NCBI RefSeq assembly: GCF_014648075.1
Contig: NZ_BMQK01000003.1
Coordinates: 372,001 to 436,000 of the forward strand
DNA: 64,000 bases
Source: Streptomyces ruber
Lineage (GTDB): Bacteria; Actinomycetota; Actinomycetes; Streptomycetales; Streptomycetaceae
Direction: 5' to 3'
Shown: positions 48,134 through 56,782 of the stretch, in pieces
Layout: every line of letters starts with the position of its first letter
Position numbering within the stretch: the first letter of the stretch is position 1
The notes under the pieces: model-generated
What the model was told of the DNA's origin: nothing
The model's database searches: none
What the model saw: only the letters and a program-made list of their open reading frames with translations
Made by a program: the position numbers and the translations under genes

Positions 48134-49861
48134 TCAGGCGTGTGCGGAGGGCCGGCCCAGGGTGTGCAGGGCCCATCCGGTGAGGAGCACCGCGGCAGAC
48201 CCGCAGCACAGCGACAGCAGGGCGGGGTCGGGCGGCGGACGGAACAGGGCGAGCGCGCCCGCGGCGGCCGCCGCGGCGACGCACACCGCGGCGGGCACCC
48301 AGGCCGTGCCGAACGCCTGCAGCAGCAGCGCGGTCCACAGCGCGGCCGCGAGCAGCAGCAGGGGCAGCGGTTCGGCGCCGGTCAGCAGCGCGGCGGGCAG
48401 CAGGGGAGCCAGGTAGGCGAGCAGGCAGAGCGCGAGGATGCCGGCGGAACGGAGCCGGAACCCGCGCAGGGTGGAGGTCGCCCGGAGGGCCGCCACGGAC
48501 AGCCCGCGGTACCGGTACAGGAGCCACTCGGCCGGTCCCATGCTCACCGTCAGCACGATCACGGCGTACGGCTCCCAGCGGCCCTGCACCAGCACCAGCA
48601 CGCCCGCGGCCAGCCCGAACAGGCCGTACGGCAGGGAGAGCACCGGGCGCGGCCGGACCGCGTTCGGGGCGGGGGCCGCCGCGAGCGTGCCGCGCAGCAC
48701 CCAGCCAGCCGCGACGAGCACGGCGAGGAGCGACAGCAGGGGCAGCCCCGCCCGCAGCACGGGGCCGGGTTCCCACCAGGGCAGCGTGACCGCGCCCGCG
48801 ACGAGCGGGGCGAGCGCCGCGAGGAGCAGCCGCTCCCGGGCGAGCACCAGCAGCACTCCGGCGCAGGCCAGGTACACGGACTGCCCGGCCGTGAACAGCG
48901 CCGCGCCCGGGCCGGGAACGCCGGTCAGCGCACCGGCCGCCGTCGCCAGGACGGCACCCACGGGTGCCCCCGCGAGCAGCGTGCGCCCCGCCTCCCGGCG
49001 CCCCGAGGCCAGCCGCAGGTACGCCCGGTGGCCCAGCGCCTGGCCCCACGCCCACGACACGAGACCGGCCACGACCAGGGCGGTCAGCCCGCCGCCCGAC
49101 TGCCACAGCCGCGCGGTGAGCAGATGGGCGAGCCCCGGCAGCGCGAACAGCAGCCCGCGCAGCAGGCACCGCACGTGGTCGGGCCGCCACGGGTCGGGCG
49201 GTGACGCCGGCTCGGGGAAGCTGCGCGGCACCCGGTCGTACACGGCCGCGGCGAGCGAGAACAGGTTCTTGTGGCCGTACTGCTCCCGGACCGCCTCCCC
49301 GGTCAGGCCCTCCGACTCCAGCAGCGCGGCGATCTCGTACGGGTGCACGGCCGCCCCGGCCCGGTCCGCCAGGTCGGCGGCGAGCCGGTCCACCGCCTCC
49401 CGCTGTCCGTGCCGGGGCAGCCACAGGGCGAGGGTGTGCTCGTTCGACGTCCGCGGGGACTTCGCGGGGTCGTCGGCCCTCCGCAGGGCGACGGTGAGGG
49501 CGTCCGCACGCCGCTCGTCCCGTGCCCACGAGGGCACCCTGCGGCTGTTCACCGTGCGCAGGGCGAGGGTGCGATCGTCCGTGGCACGAGGGGCGGACGC
49601 ACCGCCGTTCCGCGCGTGGCCGCCGTCCGGTGCCGGCGAGGACCTCGCGGGTCCGCCCGCCGTCCGCAGGGCCAGGGTGTGGTCGTCCCCGTCGCGGCGC
49701 GCGGGCGCGCGGTCGTCCTCCGCGGGGTGATCCTTCCGTGTCCCTGAGGACGCCGCTTCGTCAGGGACCGTCCGGAGGGCCACCGTCCGCTCCTCCGCCA
49801 GCCGCAGCGACAGCGCGTCGTCCCCCGCGTCGTCCGGCTCCAGCGCCAGCGGCCCGCTCAT
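48134..49861 (-). CDS. Large polytopic membrane protein of the exopolysaccharide locus
   Basis: A 575-residue protein. Residues 1-150 are cytosolic and carry six loose copies of a motif like (D/R/H)TLALRT: at about 15, 25, 61, 97, 122 and 142. Residues 151-215 form a small helical domain (AVHPYEIAALLESEGLTGEA, then YGHKNLFSLAAAVYD). Residues 225-570 contain about 12 membrane helices rich in Leu, Ala and Val. It sits between the glycosyltransferase and the sugar-nucleotide genes, overlapping the glycosyltransferase stop (ATGA). By position it is the natural partner for moving or polymerising the glycan, as PelG is for PelF, although I see no clear PelG sequence match. Confidence 0.78.
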   Translation of the reverse strand: MSGPLALEPDDAGDDALSLRLAEERTVALRTVPDEAASSGTRKDHPAEDDRAPARRDGDDHTLALRTAGGPARSSPAPDGGHARNGGASAPRATDDRTLALRTVNSRRVPSWARDERRADALTVALRRADDPAKSPRTSNEHTLALWLPRHGQREAVDRLAADLADRAGAAVHPYEIAALLESEGLTGEAVREQYGHKNLFSLAAAVYDRVPRSFPEPASPPDPWRPDHVRCLLRGLLFALPGLAHLLTARLWQSGGGLTALVVAGLVSWAWGQALGHRAYLRLASGRREAGRTLLAGAPVGAVLATAAGALTGVPGPGAALFTAGQSVYLACAGVLLVLARERLLLAALAPLVAGAVTLPWWEPGPVLRAGLPLLSLLAVLVAAGWVLRGTLAAAPAPNAVRPRPVLSLPYGLFGLAAGVLVLVQGRWEPYAVIVLTVSMGPAEWLLYRYRGLSVAALRATSTLRGFRLRSAGILALCLLAYLAPLLPAALLTGAEPLPLLLLAAALWTALLLQAFGTAWVPAAVCVAAAAAAGALALFRPPPDPALLSLCCGSAAVLLTGWALHTLGRPSAHA

Positions 49862-51372
49862 CCGGCCACGCTCCTCAGGCCGGTGGCGGCGACGTCGTCC
49901 GAGGCCCGCGTCTCGTCCGGCGCAACCCCGCCGCGCTCCGCCAGCTCCAGGTAGATGGACCGGAAGGCGTCGACGGTCTGCCGCAGCGTGAACTGCTCGA
50001 TCACCCGCAGCCGTGCCGCCTCGCCCATCCGCCCGCGGCGTTCCGCGTCGCCGAGCAGCTCCAGCGCCGCGGCGGCCATCGTGGCCGGGTCGCGCGGCGG
50101 GACGACGAGACCGGTGTCGCCGACGGCCTCGCGCACCCCGCCCACGTCCGTGGAGACGGTGGCCCGCCCGCAGGACATGGCCTCGATCAGGGTGAAGGGG
50201 AAGCCCTCGCTGATGCTGGAGAGCATCACGACGTTCCCGGCCGCGTACGCGTCCTTGATGTCGTCGACCCGGCCCTCGAACGTGACCGCGTCGCCGTGCC
50301 CGAGCTCCGCGGCCAGCGCCTCGCACCGCTCCCGGTACGCCTCGCCGCCGCGCGGGGTGCCGCCGAACAGCCGCAGCCGCGCCTCGGGCAGCTTCTCCCG
50401 TACGAGGGCGAAGGCGCGGATCAGCGTCTCCAGGTCCTTGATCGGGTCGACGCGGCCCGCCCAGCTCAGGGTGGGCGCCGTGGGCTCGGGCCCGGCCGGC
50501 GGGAACGCCGCGGGGTCGACGCCGTTGTAGACGGTGCGGATCAGCCGGGGATCGGCCCCGCCCTCCTCCTCCCACAGCCGGTTGTACCGGTTGCCCGGCG
50601 TGACCAGGGCGGCCCGCCGGTACGTCTCCTCCGCCAGCAGCCGGAAGAAACCGAGGACGACCGCCTTGACCGGCCAGCGGTAGGGCGCTGTGCGGTACCC
50701 GAGGTAGCGCTCGCGCAGGTAGACGCCGTGCTCCGTCAGCAGCAGCGGGACGCCGTGCCGCCGCAGACCGGTCAGCCCCGGCAGGACGGCGACACCGCCG
50801 CTGACCGCGTGCGCGACCCCCTCCTCGGGCGGGGGAGCGGCCAGCGGGCGCAGGGCGTGCTCCAGCAGCATGGTGGCGGTGACGGCGTCGTGCAGGGTGG
50901 GCCGCGCCTCGCGCGCCGCCACCCCCGGACGGTTCCACACGGAGGCGAGGACGCCGAGCGCCCGGTCGCCGCGCAGGAAGGGGCTCAGCTCCCCGGCGGC
51001 GGCCGCGTCCGCGAGCCCGTACAGGGCGGGCCCGAACCCGTCCTCGGCGGACGGGTCGAGCAGGGCGGTGACGAACCGCTCGTGGATGTCGGCGAGGTGC
51101 CGCTCGCGGCGTCCGCGCGGTGGCCGTCCGTCGGGGGCCGGTCCCCACATGGGGACCGAGGTGACACGTGCGACGTGGGCGGGGACGTCCCAGACGACCG
51201 GTTCCCGGCCGGTGCCGGTCACCGCGATGACGTCGAAGTCGATGTCGGGCATGCCGGTGACGAGCTGGTCGCACCAGACGCTCACACCGCCATGACTGTG
51301 GGGATACGTTCCTTCGGTGAGCAGGGTGACGCGCGTCGCGCCGGAGCGGCGCGCGCCGTGGAGAACGTGCAT
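49858..51372 (-). CDS. PelF-type GT4 glycosyltransferase
   Basis: A 504-residue retaining glycosyltransferase, closest in appearance to PelF. The N-terminal half has VTLLTEGTYPHSHGGVSVWC near residue 15, the DUF3492 opening, and LLTEHGVYLRERYLG near residue 215. The C-terminal GT-B half has LIRTVYNGVDPAAFPP, LSWAGRVDPIKDLETLIRAF, FEGRVDDIKDAYAAGNVVML and SSISEGFPFTLIEAMSCGRA, the E-x7-E nucleotide-sugar site. PelF uses UDP-HexNAc to build the Pel polymer; the same donor is likely here. The ATG at 51372 has GGAG seven bases upstream. The protein is cytosolic, with no membrane segment, so it needs a membrane partner. Confidence 0.9.
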   Translation of the reverse strand: MHVLHGARRSGATRVTLLTEGTYPHSHGGVSVWCDQLVTGMPDIDFDVIAVTGTGREPVVWDVPAHVARVTSVPMWGPAPDGRPPRGRRERHLADIHERFVTALLDPSAEDGFGPALYGLADAAAAGELSPFLRGDRALGVLASVWNRPGVAAREARPTLHDAVTATMLLEHALRPLAAPPPEEGVAHAVSGGVAVLPGLTGLRRHGVPLLLTEHGVYLRERYLGYRTAPYRWPVKAVVLGFFRLLAEETYRRAALVTPGNRYNRLWEEEGGADPRLIRTVYNGVDPAAFPPAGPEPTAPTLSWAGRVDPIKDLETLIRAFALVREKLPEARLRLFGGTPRGGEAYRERCEALAAELGHGDAVTFEGRVDDIKDAYAAGNVVMLSSISEGFPFTLIEAMSCGRATVSTDVGGVREAVGDTGLVVPPRDPATMAAAALELLGDAERRGRMGEAARLRVIEQFTLRQTVDAFRSIYLELAERGGVAPDETRASDDVAATGLRSVAG

Positions 51373-51487
51373 GGTTGTGCTCCGCCGTTGTGGGCCGGTG
51401 TGGGGTGGTGCGGGTTGCGGCCGGGACCGGGCGACCTGGTGGGTCACCCGGGCCGCACGAGCCGTTCGGGACGGACGTCCTCCCGCC

Positions 51488-51512
51488 CCGGGCGGCCGAT
51501 CTGGCCGCCCGG
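51488..51512 (-). terminator. Hairpin between the deacetylase and glycosyltransferase genes
   Basis: CCGGGCGGCC (51488-51497) pairs with 51503-51512 around GATCT, about 60 bases after the deacetylase stop. It may end the deacetylase transcript or only lower read-through into the rest of the locus. Confidence 0.6.
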
Positions 51513-51571
51513 CGCGCTGGAGCCGTCCGTGCGCCTTGCGGGACCGGAACCCGTGCTCGGGTGCGGAGCGG

Positions 51572-53710
51572 TCAGCTCTGCGGTGCGTACGGCACCGGCT
51601 CGGTCACCCCGGCGGGCACACGCGTGTCCGGCGCCGGGGACGAGGGCCCGGTGCCGTCGGCGGACGGCGCGGCCGACGGCGCGGCCGGGACCGAAGCCGG
51701 CGGCAGGGCGAGGGCGAGCGGCTGCGCGGCCGCGGGCGTCCACGCGGAGACCAGACCGGCGTACGCGTCGCCGTACGCGGCACCGCCCGCGGTGGTGCCC
51801 GCGGTCATGGTGGCGGGCACGGCCACTCCCTCGGGCGCCTCGACGGTCACCGTGCCGCCGATGCGGTATGCGGTGACCCGGCCGGCGTCGACGGCGGCCT
51901 GCCAGGCCGCCCGCCGCTCCAGCTCGGCGCCGATGTCCCGCTGCCGCAGGTTCACCACGGGGGTGTCGTCGGCGAAGAGGGCGGAGTACTGCTCCAGGAC
52001 ACCGTCGAGCACCGGGTAGGCGATGCGCTCCTCGGCCAGGTTTGACTGGTGGATGAAGTGCGGCCTGGGGTCGTTGCCGAGGACGTGGCCGAGCGCGATG
52101 CGCGTCTCCAGCGGGACGATGTGGTCGGCGTACCCCGTGGCCGTGTCCAGCGGCTCCGGCAGGCAGGTGGTGGTCGCGGGGTTGTCCTCGCAGATGCCGC
52201 TGCCGCCCTGGGCGCGGCTGGTGTAGATCCAGTTGTACTCGTCGACCTGTTCGGCGGCGCGCCCGGCGTTGTAGAAGACGTTCATGGGGTAGCGCGGGAC
52301 GGTCAGGGCGGGACCGACCCGACGCTGGCCCGGGTCACGGGAGTTGTCCGAGGCGAGCCAGGTGACGCCGTTGTCGGCGAGGGCCGGGCCGAGGTGGGGG
52401 TTGTCCTCGGGCTGCTGCGGGGTCACCTTGAGACCGGAGTGCTCGCCGGTCACGAGTTCGCCGTTCTCCAGGGGCAGCCCGTTGGTCTCGCCCCACACCC
52501 GGTTCAGCGCGATCTCGTCGGATATCTCGGTGCGGCTCGTCCAGTCGACGGCGCCGCCGGCGGTGGTGGCGCAGCGCCACGGCACCACGCTGGTGTCCTG
52601 CCTGCAGCCCAGGAAGGCGTGCGTGTACGTGTGGTTGATCCAGCGGAACTCGTCGCGGACGGCGAGGAACCGGTCGGTGAGCTCGTCGGCGCCGCCGTTC
52701 TCCTCGCGGTGGTCGACGCTGCCGGCGGCGTTGTAGGCCAGGTCGAGCGTGAAGCCGCGGGAGTCCTGCCAGGCGGTGGCGTGGTCGACGTCCGCCGCCG
52801 TCATCCGGATCGGGTCGGGCTCCACGTCCGGGTCCGTGCAGTCGACGTCGCCGGGCGTGCAATTGAGCTCGCTGTTCCAGCGGTCGTCCGCGGCGAGCAC
52901 GTCGTCCACGTGCACGGCGAAGTAGTTGTGGGAGGCGCCGAGGTGGACGCCGCCGGTCATCCACGCGACGATGCCCCGGGCCAGCAGCCGGAACTGCTGC
53001 TGGTGCTGGTTGTAGACGAAGGTGACGACGAGTTCGCGCCGCCCGTCGTGCCGGTACTCGCCGACGAGCGACCCCTTGGCGGACCGCCCCGGGATCTGCG
53101 CCTGGACGTACGGCGTGAAGTCGGCCCCGGCGACGGGGGTGGACAGGTAGGCGTAACTCTCGCTGATCGCCGGGTCGTTGTCCTCGAACGGCACGGCCCC
53201 GTCGAGGTAGCCGAAAGGACCGGACCGGCCGGCCGCCGTGACCTCGGCGGTCGTACCGTCCAGGCTGCCCGCGTAGCCGCTGCCGACGCCGTACTGGAGG
53301 CCCACCTCGGGACGGGCGTACGTGTAGGCGTCGACCTGGGGGATCGCATACGTCCGCTCGTACTCCACCAGGGCCGCCATCTCGGCGGATCCCGCGGGGA
53401 AGGGGTTGTCGTCGGGCAGCACGACGGCCTGGTACCTGGCGCGCGGCCGGCCGTCCACCGTGTCCGCGAGGAAACCCGCGTCGATCACCGGCCGCCCGGA
53501 CTGCTCCAGGTCGACCTCGGTGTACGGCGTGCCGGCCTTCTCCAGCTCGGCGGCGATCGCGCCGGTGGCCGGTCCGCCGTCGCTCACCACCAGGACCCGG
53601 AGGTCGATCCGGGGTGTGGTGCCGTCGGCGTGGGCCGTCCCCACGGGCCAGCCGAGCGTGGCGATCAGTGCTCCCACGGTGCACAAGGCCGTGCGCATGC
53701 TCCGCTTCAT
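51572..53710 (-). CDS. Secreted Agd3/CE18-like polysaccharide deacetylase
   Basis: A 712-residue secreted protein. Residues 1-29 are a signal peptide (LCTVGALIATLGWPVGTAHA). About 33-240 form an N-terminal Rossmann-like/beta region (LRVLVVSDGGPATGAIAAEL). The deacetylase barrel starts near 255: FAVHVDDVLAADDRWN supplies the Asp-Asp (D269/D270), WINHTYTHAFLGC the His-x3-His pair (H360, H364). Further blocks are SGLKVTPQQPEDNPHLGPAL and FYNAGRAAEQVDEYNWIYT. This is the pattern of the fungal deacetylase Agd3 (CE18), which de-N-acetylates galactosaminogalactan. The C-terminal 60 residues are Ala/Pro/Ser-rich. The ATG at 53710 follows GGAGGGG. First gene of the locus. Confidence 0.85.
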   Translation of the reverse strand: MKRSMRTALCTVGALIATLGWPVGTAHADGTTPRIDLRVLVVSDGGPATGAIAAELEKAGTPYTEVDLEQSGRPVIDAGFLADTVDGRPRARYQAVVLPDDNPFPAGSAEMAALVEYERTYAIPQVDAYTYARPEVGLQYGVGSGYAGSLDGTTAEVTAAGRSGPFGYLDGAVPFEDNDPAISESYAYLSTPVAGADFTPYVQAQIPGRSAKGSLVGEYRHDGRRELVVTFVYNQHQQQFRLLARGIVAWMTGGVHLGASHNYFAVHVDDVLAADDRWNSELNCTPGDVDCTDPDVEPDPIRMTAADVDHATAWQDSRGFTLDLAYNAAGSVDHREENGGADELTDRFLAVRDEFRWINHTYTHAFLGCRQDTSVVPWRCATTAGGAVDWTSRTEISDEIALNRVWGETNGLPLENGELVTGEHSGLKVTPQQPEDNPHLGPALADNGVTWLASDNSRDPGQRRVGPALTVPRYPMNVFYNAGRAAEQVDEYNWIYTSRAQGGSGICEDNPATTTCLPEPLDTATGYADHIVPLETRIALGHVLGNDPRPHFIHQSNLAEERIAYPVLDGVLEQYSALFADDTPVVNLRQRDIGAELERRAAWQAAVDAGRVTAYRIGGTVTVEAPEGVAVPATMTAGTTAGGAAYGDAYAGLVSAWTPAAAQPLALALPPASVPAAPSAAPSADGTGPSSPAPDTRVPAGVTEPVPYAPQS

Positions 53711-54325
53711 GCGGTCGAGTCCCCTCCCCAGGGACGGGGTGAGCACAGCCCCCTGCGGACCGAGACGCACCCCCGTGCGAACGCCGTCGCCCCCCTCAGG
53801 CTTTCGGTCGGTCCGCATCCGTCCCGCTCACATAGTGGGGCCCATGTGGAACTCATGTGCGCCTGCTGCGAAACATGACGGAAAAACGCAGGTGTTCAAT
53901 CGGGCTGAAGGGACAGGAGAAGGGGTTGGTCCGACGTCTTCCAGCCGCCCGCCCACAGATTCGACATCTCCGCACTCGCGCAGGTCCGGCCCGGATCGGA
54001 GACGCCGGGAGCGAGGTGCCGGCACGTCGCGCGGCGCCACTGGTACATACCTCGCGGCTATTTCCCCACCTGATCGATTTCAGGTCACGTGTCAGCGGTG
54101 CGGAGACGGCCGCCCCCCACGGGAAAGGGGCGGCCGTCGTCGGGAGGTGCCGGTGCGGCGGATGTGGAGGCGGGCTCACGGGGAGGGGGGCGAGCCGCCG
54201 TCACACGCGCAGCGGGGGAACCACCCGGAGCGCGGGACGCACGTGGCTCACGGGAAGGGAACGGAGCCGTGGACGCCCGCGCGGCATCCGGCGCCCGGTT
54301 CAGCTCCGGGCGGGCGGTGCGGGGG
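53711..54325. other. 615-base gap upstream of the deacetylase gene
   Basis: This interval holds the deacetylase promoter, probably in the AT-richer stretch near 53870-53910 (ATGACGGAAAAACGCAGGTG). No convincing gene is found. A 12-bp hairpin at 54105-54138 is listed separately. Confidence 0.55.
54105..54138 (-). terminator. 12-bp hairpin downstream of the small secreted protein gene
   Basis: GACGGCCGCCCC (54105-54116) pairs with 54127-54138 across ten bases (CCACGGGAAA). It lies about 190 bases past the stop of the minus-strand gene at 54326. Confidence 0.55.
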
Positions 54326-54853
54326 TCAGGCGCACAGCACCCGGACCTCGGGCGTGTAGGCCGGGCCGCCGCTGATGCTCGTGCTGTCGCTGAACTCGGC
54401 GTAGTAGTACGAGTAGAAGCCGATGTTGCCGTTGCAGCCGGAGTCCTCGGCGATCTGCAGCGTGAGCGTGACGGTACGGCTCTGCCCCGGCGGGACGGTC
54501 GTGCCGTAGTTGCCGCCGAGGTCGGCCGGCCCGGTGCCGGAACAGGGGACCGCTCCGTCGGCCGTGGCGAGGCTGCACGCGGTGAAGCTGTACTTCAGGT
54601 CGGGGCGCTGCGTGGTGAGCCAGGTCGGGTCGATGGTCTGGTACACGAACCAGACGTCGTAGGTGTGGTTGTTGGTGAGCGTCATCGACAGGTCGACCGT
54701 GCCGCCCGGCTGGACGGTCGCGCTGCCGGCGCTGAAGGTCAGGTCCGCGGTGTCCGCCGGCGCCGCGCTCGCGGCGGGGGCCATGCCGAACAGGGCGAGG
54801 AGGAGCGTGAGGAAGGAGGCGAGCCCGAAGCGTCTCATCTGTGTGCGTCGCAT
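54326..54853 (-). CDS. Small secreted beta-sandwich protein
   Basis: A 175-residue secreted protein. The signal peptide is MRRFGLASFLTLLLALFGMA followed by PAASAAPA. The mature 135 residues look like one Ig-like beta sandwich: LTFSAGSATVQPGGTVDLSM, NNHTYDVWFVYQTIDPTWLT, and VPPGQSRTVTLTLQIAEDSG, with four cysteines that could form two disulfides. There are two possible ATG starts (54853 and 54838); neither has a strong ribosome-binding site, and the first was chosen to keep a positively charged leader. I do not recognise the family. It lies upstream of the deacetylase gene on the same strand, 615 bases away, so a link to the polysaccharide locus is only positional. Confidence 0.7.
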   Translation of the reverse strand: MRRTQMRRFGLASFLTLLLALFGMAPAASAAPADTADLTFSAGSATVQPGGTVDLSMTLTNNHTYDVWFVYQTIDPTWLTTQRPDLKYSFTACSLATADGAVPCSGTGPADLGGNYGTTVPPGQSRTVTLTLQIAEDSGCNGNIGFYSYYYAEFSDSTSISGGPAYTPEVRVLCA

Positions 54854-55222
54854 GGCCCGGGAGGCTACGAGAGGCACGGGCGAACCGTCCTCCCCGTGCG
54901 GCGCAGCGGTCACTCCGGCGGCCGGAAGTGTGCGCTCTGTGAAGGTCCTGTGACGGACTGTTCGTGTGGTGTCGTGGGAGACGTCCGTGCACGTGGCGAC
55001 GGAAGCGACTTCCGGAAGCCGTGGGTCCGGTGGGACAGGGGGATCCGGCGGGCGCTTTTCGATCATTGGCGCATATCGGATGGGGGCGGGCGCGGGGCGA
55101 GCACACGGGAACGCGGGCCTCCGGCCCGTGCGCGTCCCTCGCTATGCTGCCGAAGGACCGTTCGGACGAACATTCCGTGCGTCCGTGCGGGGCGCGGTGA
55201 GGGAAGGGAAGGACCGGCCGGT
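54854..55222. promoter_or_regulatory. Divergent control region between the secreted protein and regulator genes
   Basis: GGAAG-CGA-CTTCC-GGAAG (55001-55018) contains an inverted repeat and a CTTCCGGAAG palindrome. GTTCG-GA-CGAAC (55160-55171) is a second small dyad close to the regulator start, with TATGCT at 55143-55148 as a possible -10. These are candidate operators, perhaps for autoregulation. Confidence 0.45.
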
Positions 55223-56365
55223 ATGCGGGAACCTGCCGAAGCGCGACGCCGGCGGATCCTCGCGGTGGTCCAGTCCCGCGGCTCGGCCCGGGTGCGCGAC
55301 CTCGCGGCCGAGCTGGAGGTCTCGGTCGTCACGGTCCGCCGGGACGTCGAGGAACTGGCGCGCCGCGGAGCGCTGAGGCGCGGGCACGGGGTGGTGCGCC
55401 CCGTCGTGCCGGTGGAGCGGACCGCCCGCCCCGCCGCCCCGTACGGCCGTGGCGACGCCGTCGCCGTGGTGGTCCCCGAACGTCACGCCTACCTCCAGGA
55501 GACCCTGCACGGCGCGCGCGGCGTGCTGGAAGAGGCCGGGATCCGGATCGCGCTGCACATCGCGCCCCAGGCCGCGGGCGCCGAACGGCCCATCGTGGAG
55601 AGCGCGCTGGCGGGCGGCGCGCGCGGGCTGCTCATCGCGCCCCGCTGGCGCGGCGCCGACGAGGAGGACGCGGACGCGCGCTGGCTGGCCGAGACGGGGG
55701 TGCCGACCGTTCTCATGGAGCGCCGTCCGGACCGGGGCGGCCCGCTGCACGCCGTGGACTCGGTCTGCTCCGACCACCGGTACGGGGTGCACCTCGCGGT
55801 GGACCACCTGGTGGCGCTCGGGCACCGGCGCATCCTGCTCGCCGCCCGCGACGACAGCCCCACCGCCCGCGCGGTGCGGTCGGCCTTCGCCCGGATCGCC
55901 GCGGACCGGCCGGAGATCGAGGACTGGTGCGTGGTGCTGAGCGCCCCGGCCACCGCGCCCGGCCGCGGGGCGGCGCGGCCCGCCCCGCTGGACCTGGCCG
56001 CGCTGCTCCGTGAGCGCCGCGCGACCGGCGCCCTGCTGCACGGGGACGTGGACGCGCTGATGCTGGTGCAGCAACTCGCCGACGCGGGGGTTCGGGTGCC
56101 GCGGGACTGCTCGGTGGTGGCGTACGACGACGTGGTGGCCGCCCTGGGCAGCGTGCCGTTGACGGCCGTGGCACCGCCCAAGGCGGAGGTGGGCCGGGCC
56201 GCGGCCGAACTCCTCCTGCGCCGCCTGGCGTTCGAACACGGCACCGCCACCGTGCCGGAGGCGGTGCGGCGCATCGAGCTGCTCCCGGAACTGAAGGTCC
56301 GCGGCTCGGCGCAGGCTCCGCCGGCCGGGGGCCCGCTCACGGACTCCCGGTCCGCGTCCGCTTAG
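55223..56365 (+). CDS. Hybrid transcription regulator: DeoR-type HTH plus LacI-type sensor
   Basis: A 380-residue regulator. Residues 5-60 are a DeoR-type winged HTH (RRRRILAVVQSRGSARVRDL and VSVVTVRRDVEELARRGALR). From residue 80 to the end is a LacI/GalR-like sugar-binding domain (VAVVVPERHAYLQETLHGAR, GLLIAPRWRGADEEDADARW, DHRYGVHLAVDHLVALGHRR, and DCSVVAYDDVVAALGSVPLT). The combination of a DeoR head with a LacI sensor is an actinobacterial specialty. It should bind the repeats upstream of the sugar operon at 56.8 kb and release DNA on sugar binding (inference). ATG at 55223 with GAAGGA nine bases upstream. Confidence 0.9.
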   Translation: MREPAEARRRRILAVVQSRGSARVRDLAAELEVSVVTVRRDVEELARRGALRRGHGVVRPVVPVERTARPAAPYGRGDAVAVVVPERHAYLQETLHGARGVLEEAGIRIALHIAPQAAGAERPIVESALAGGARGLLIAPRWRGADEEDADARWLAETGVPTVLMERRPDRGGPLHAVDSVCSDHRYGVHLAVDHLVALGHRRILLAARDDSPTARAVRSAFARIAADRPEIEDWCVVLSAPATAPGRGAARPAPLDLAALLRERRATGALLHGDVDALMLVQQLADAGVRVPRDCSVVAYDDVVAALGSVPLTAVAPPKAEVGRAAAELLLRRLAFEHGTATVPEAVRRIELLPELKVRGSAQAPPAGGPLTDSRSASA

Positions 56366-56430
56366 CCCCGGGCTCCGCGGCGACCCCCGCGCCGGGGTCC
56401 CGCGCCTGCGCCACCCGTGCCCCGCGGGCG

Positions 56431-56672
56431 CCGGGGCGGGCCGGGTTCCCGGCGGCGGGCCGGGGCGGCCGTGTCGCCGCGCGGTGCCGTGTGCGAGTGG
56501 GTGGTGTCCACGCCCGTGGGTGTGGCCGTGCTCCGTGGGGGCCGGGGCGGGCCGGGTTCCCGGCGGCGGGCCGGGGCGGCCGTGTCGCCGCGCGGTGCCG
56601 TGTGCGAGTGGGTGGTGTCCACGCCCGTGGGTGTGGCCGTGCTCCGTGGGGGCCGGGGCGGGCCGGGTCCCC
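56431..56672. repeat. Perfect 111-base tandem duplication plus partial third copy
   Basis: Bases 56431-56541 recur without visible difference at 56542-56652, and the first 20 bases recur again at 56653-56672 with later divergence. The unit starts CCGGGGCGGGCCGGGTTCCC and ends CCGTGGGGG. 111 is a multiple of three, so all frames stay open through it, but the translations are Pro/Arg/His/Thr-rich and not protein-like. Confidence 0.9.
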
Positions 56673-56782
56673 GGCAGCGCTCGGCCCGGCCGTCCCCGGC
56701 CCGCCCCGCCGTCGGACGTCCGGCCGCCGCACGCCCGGCCCGTCGGCGTCCGCAGTGCCGACCCCTTCCGGGCCGCCCGGCT

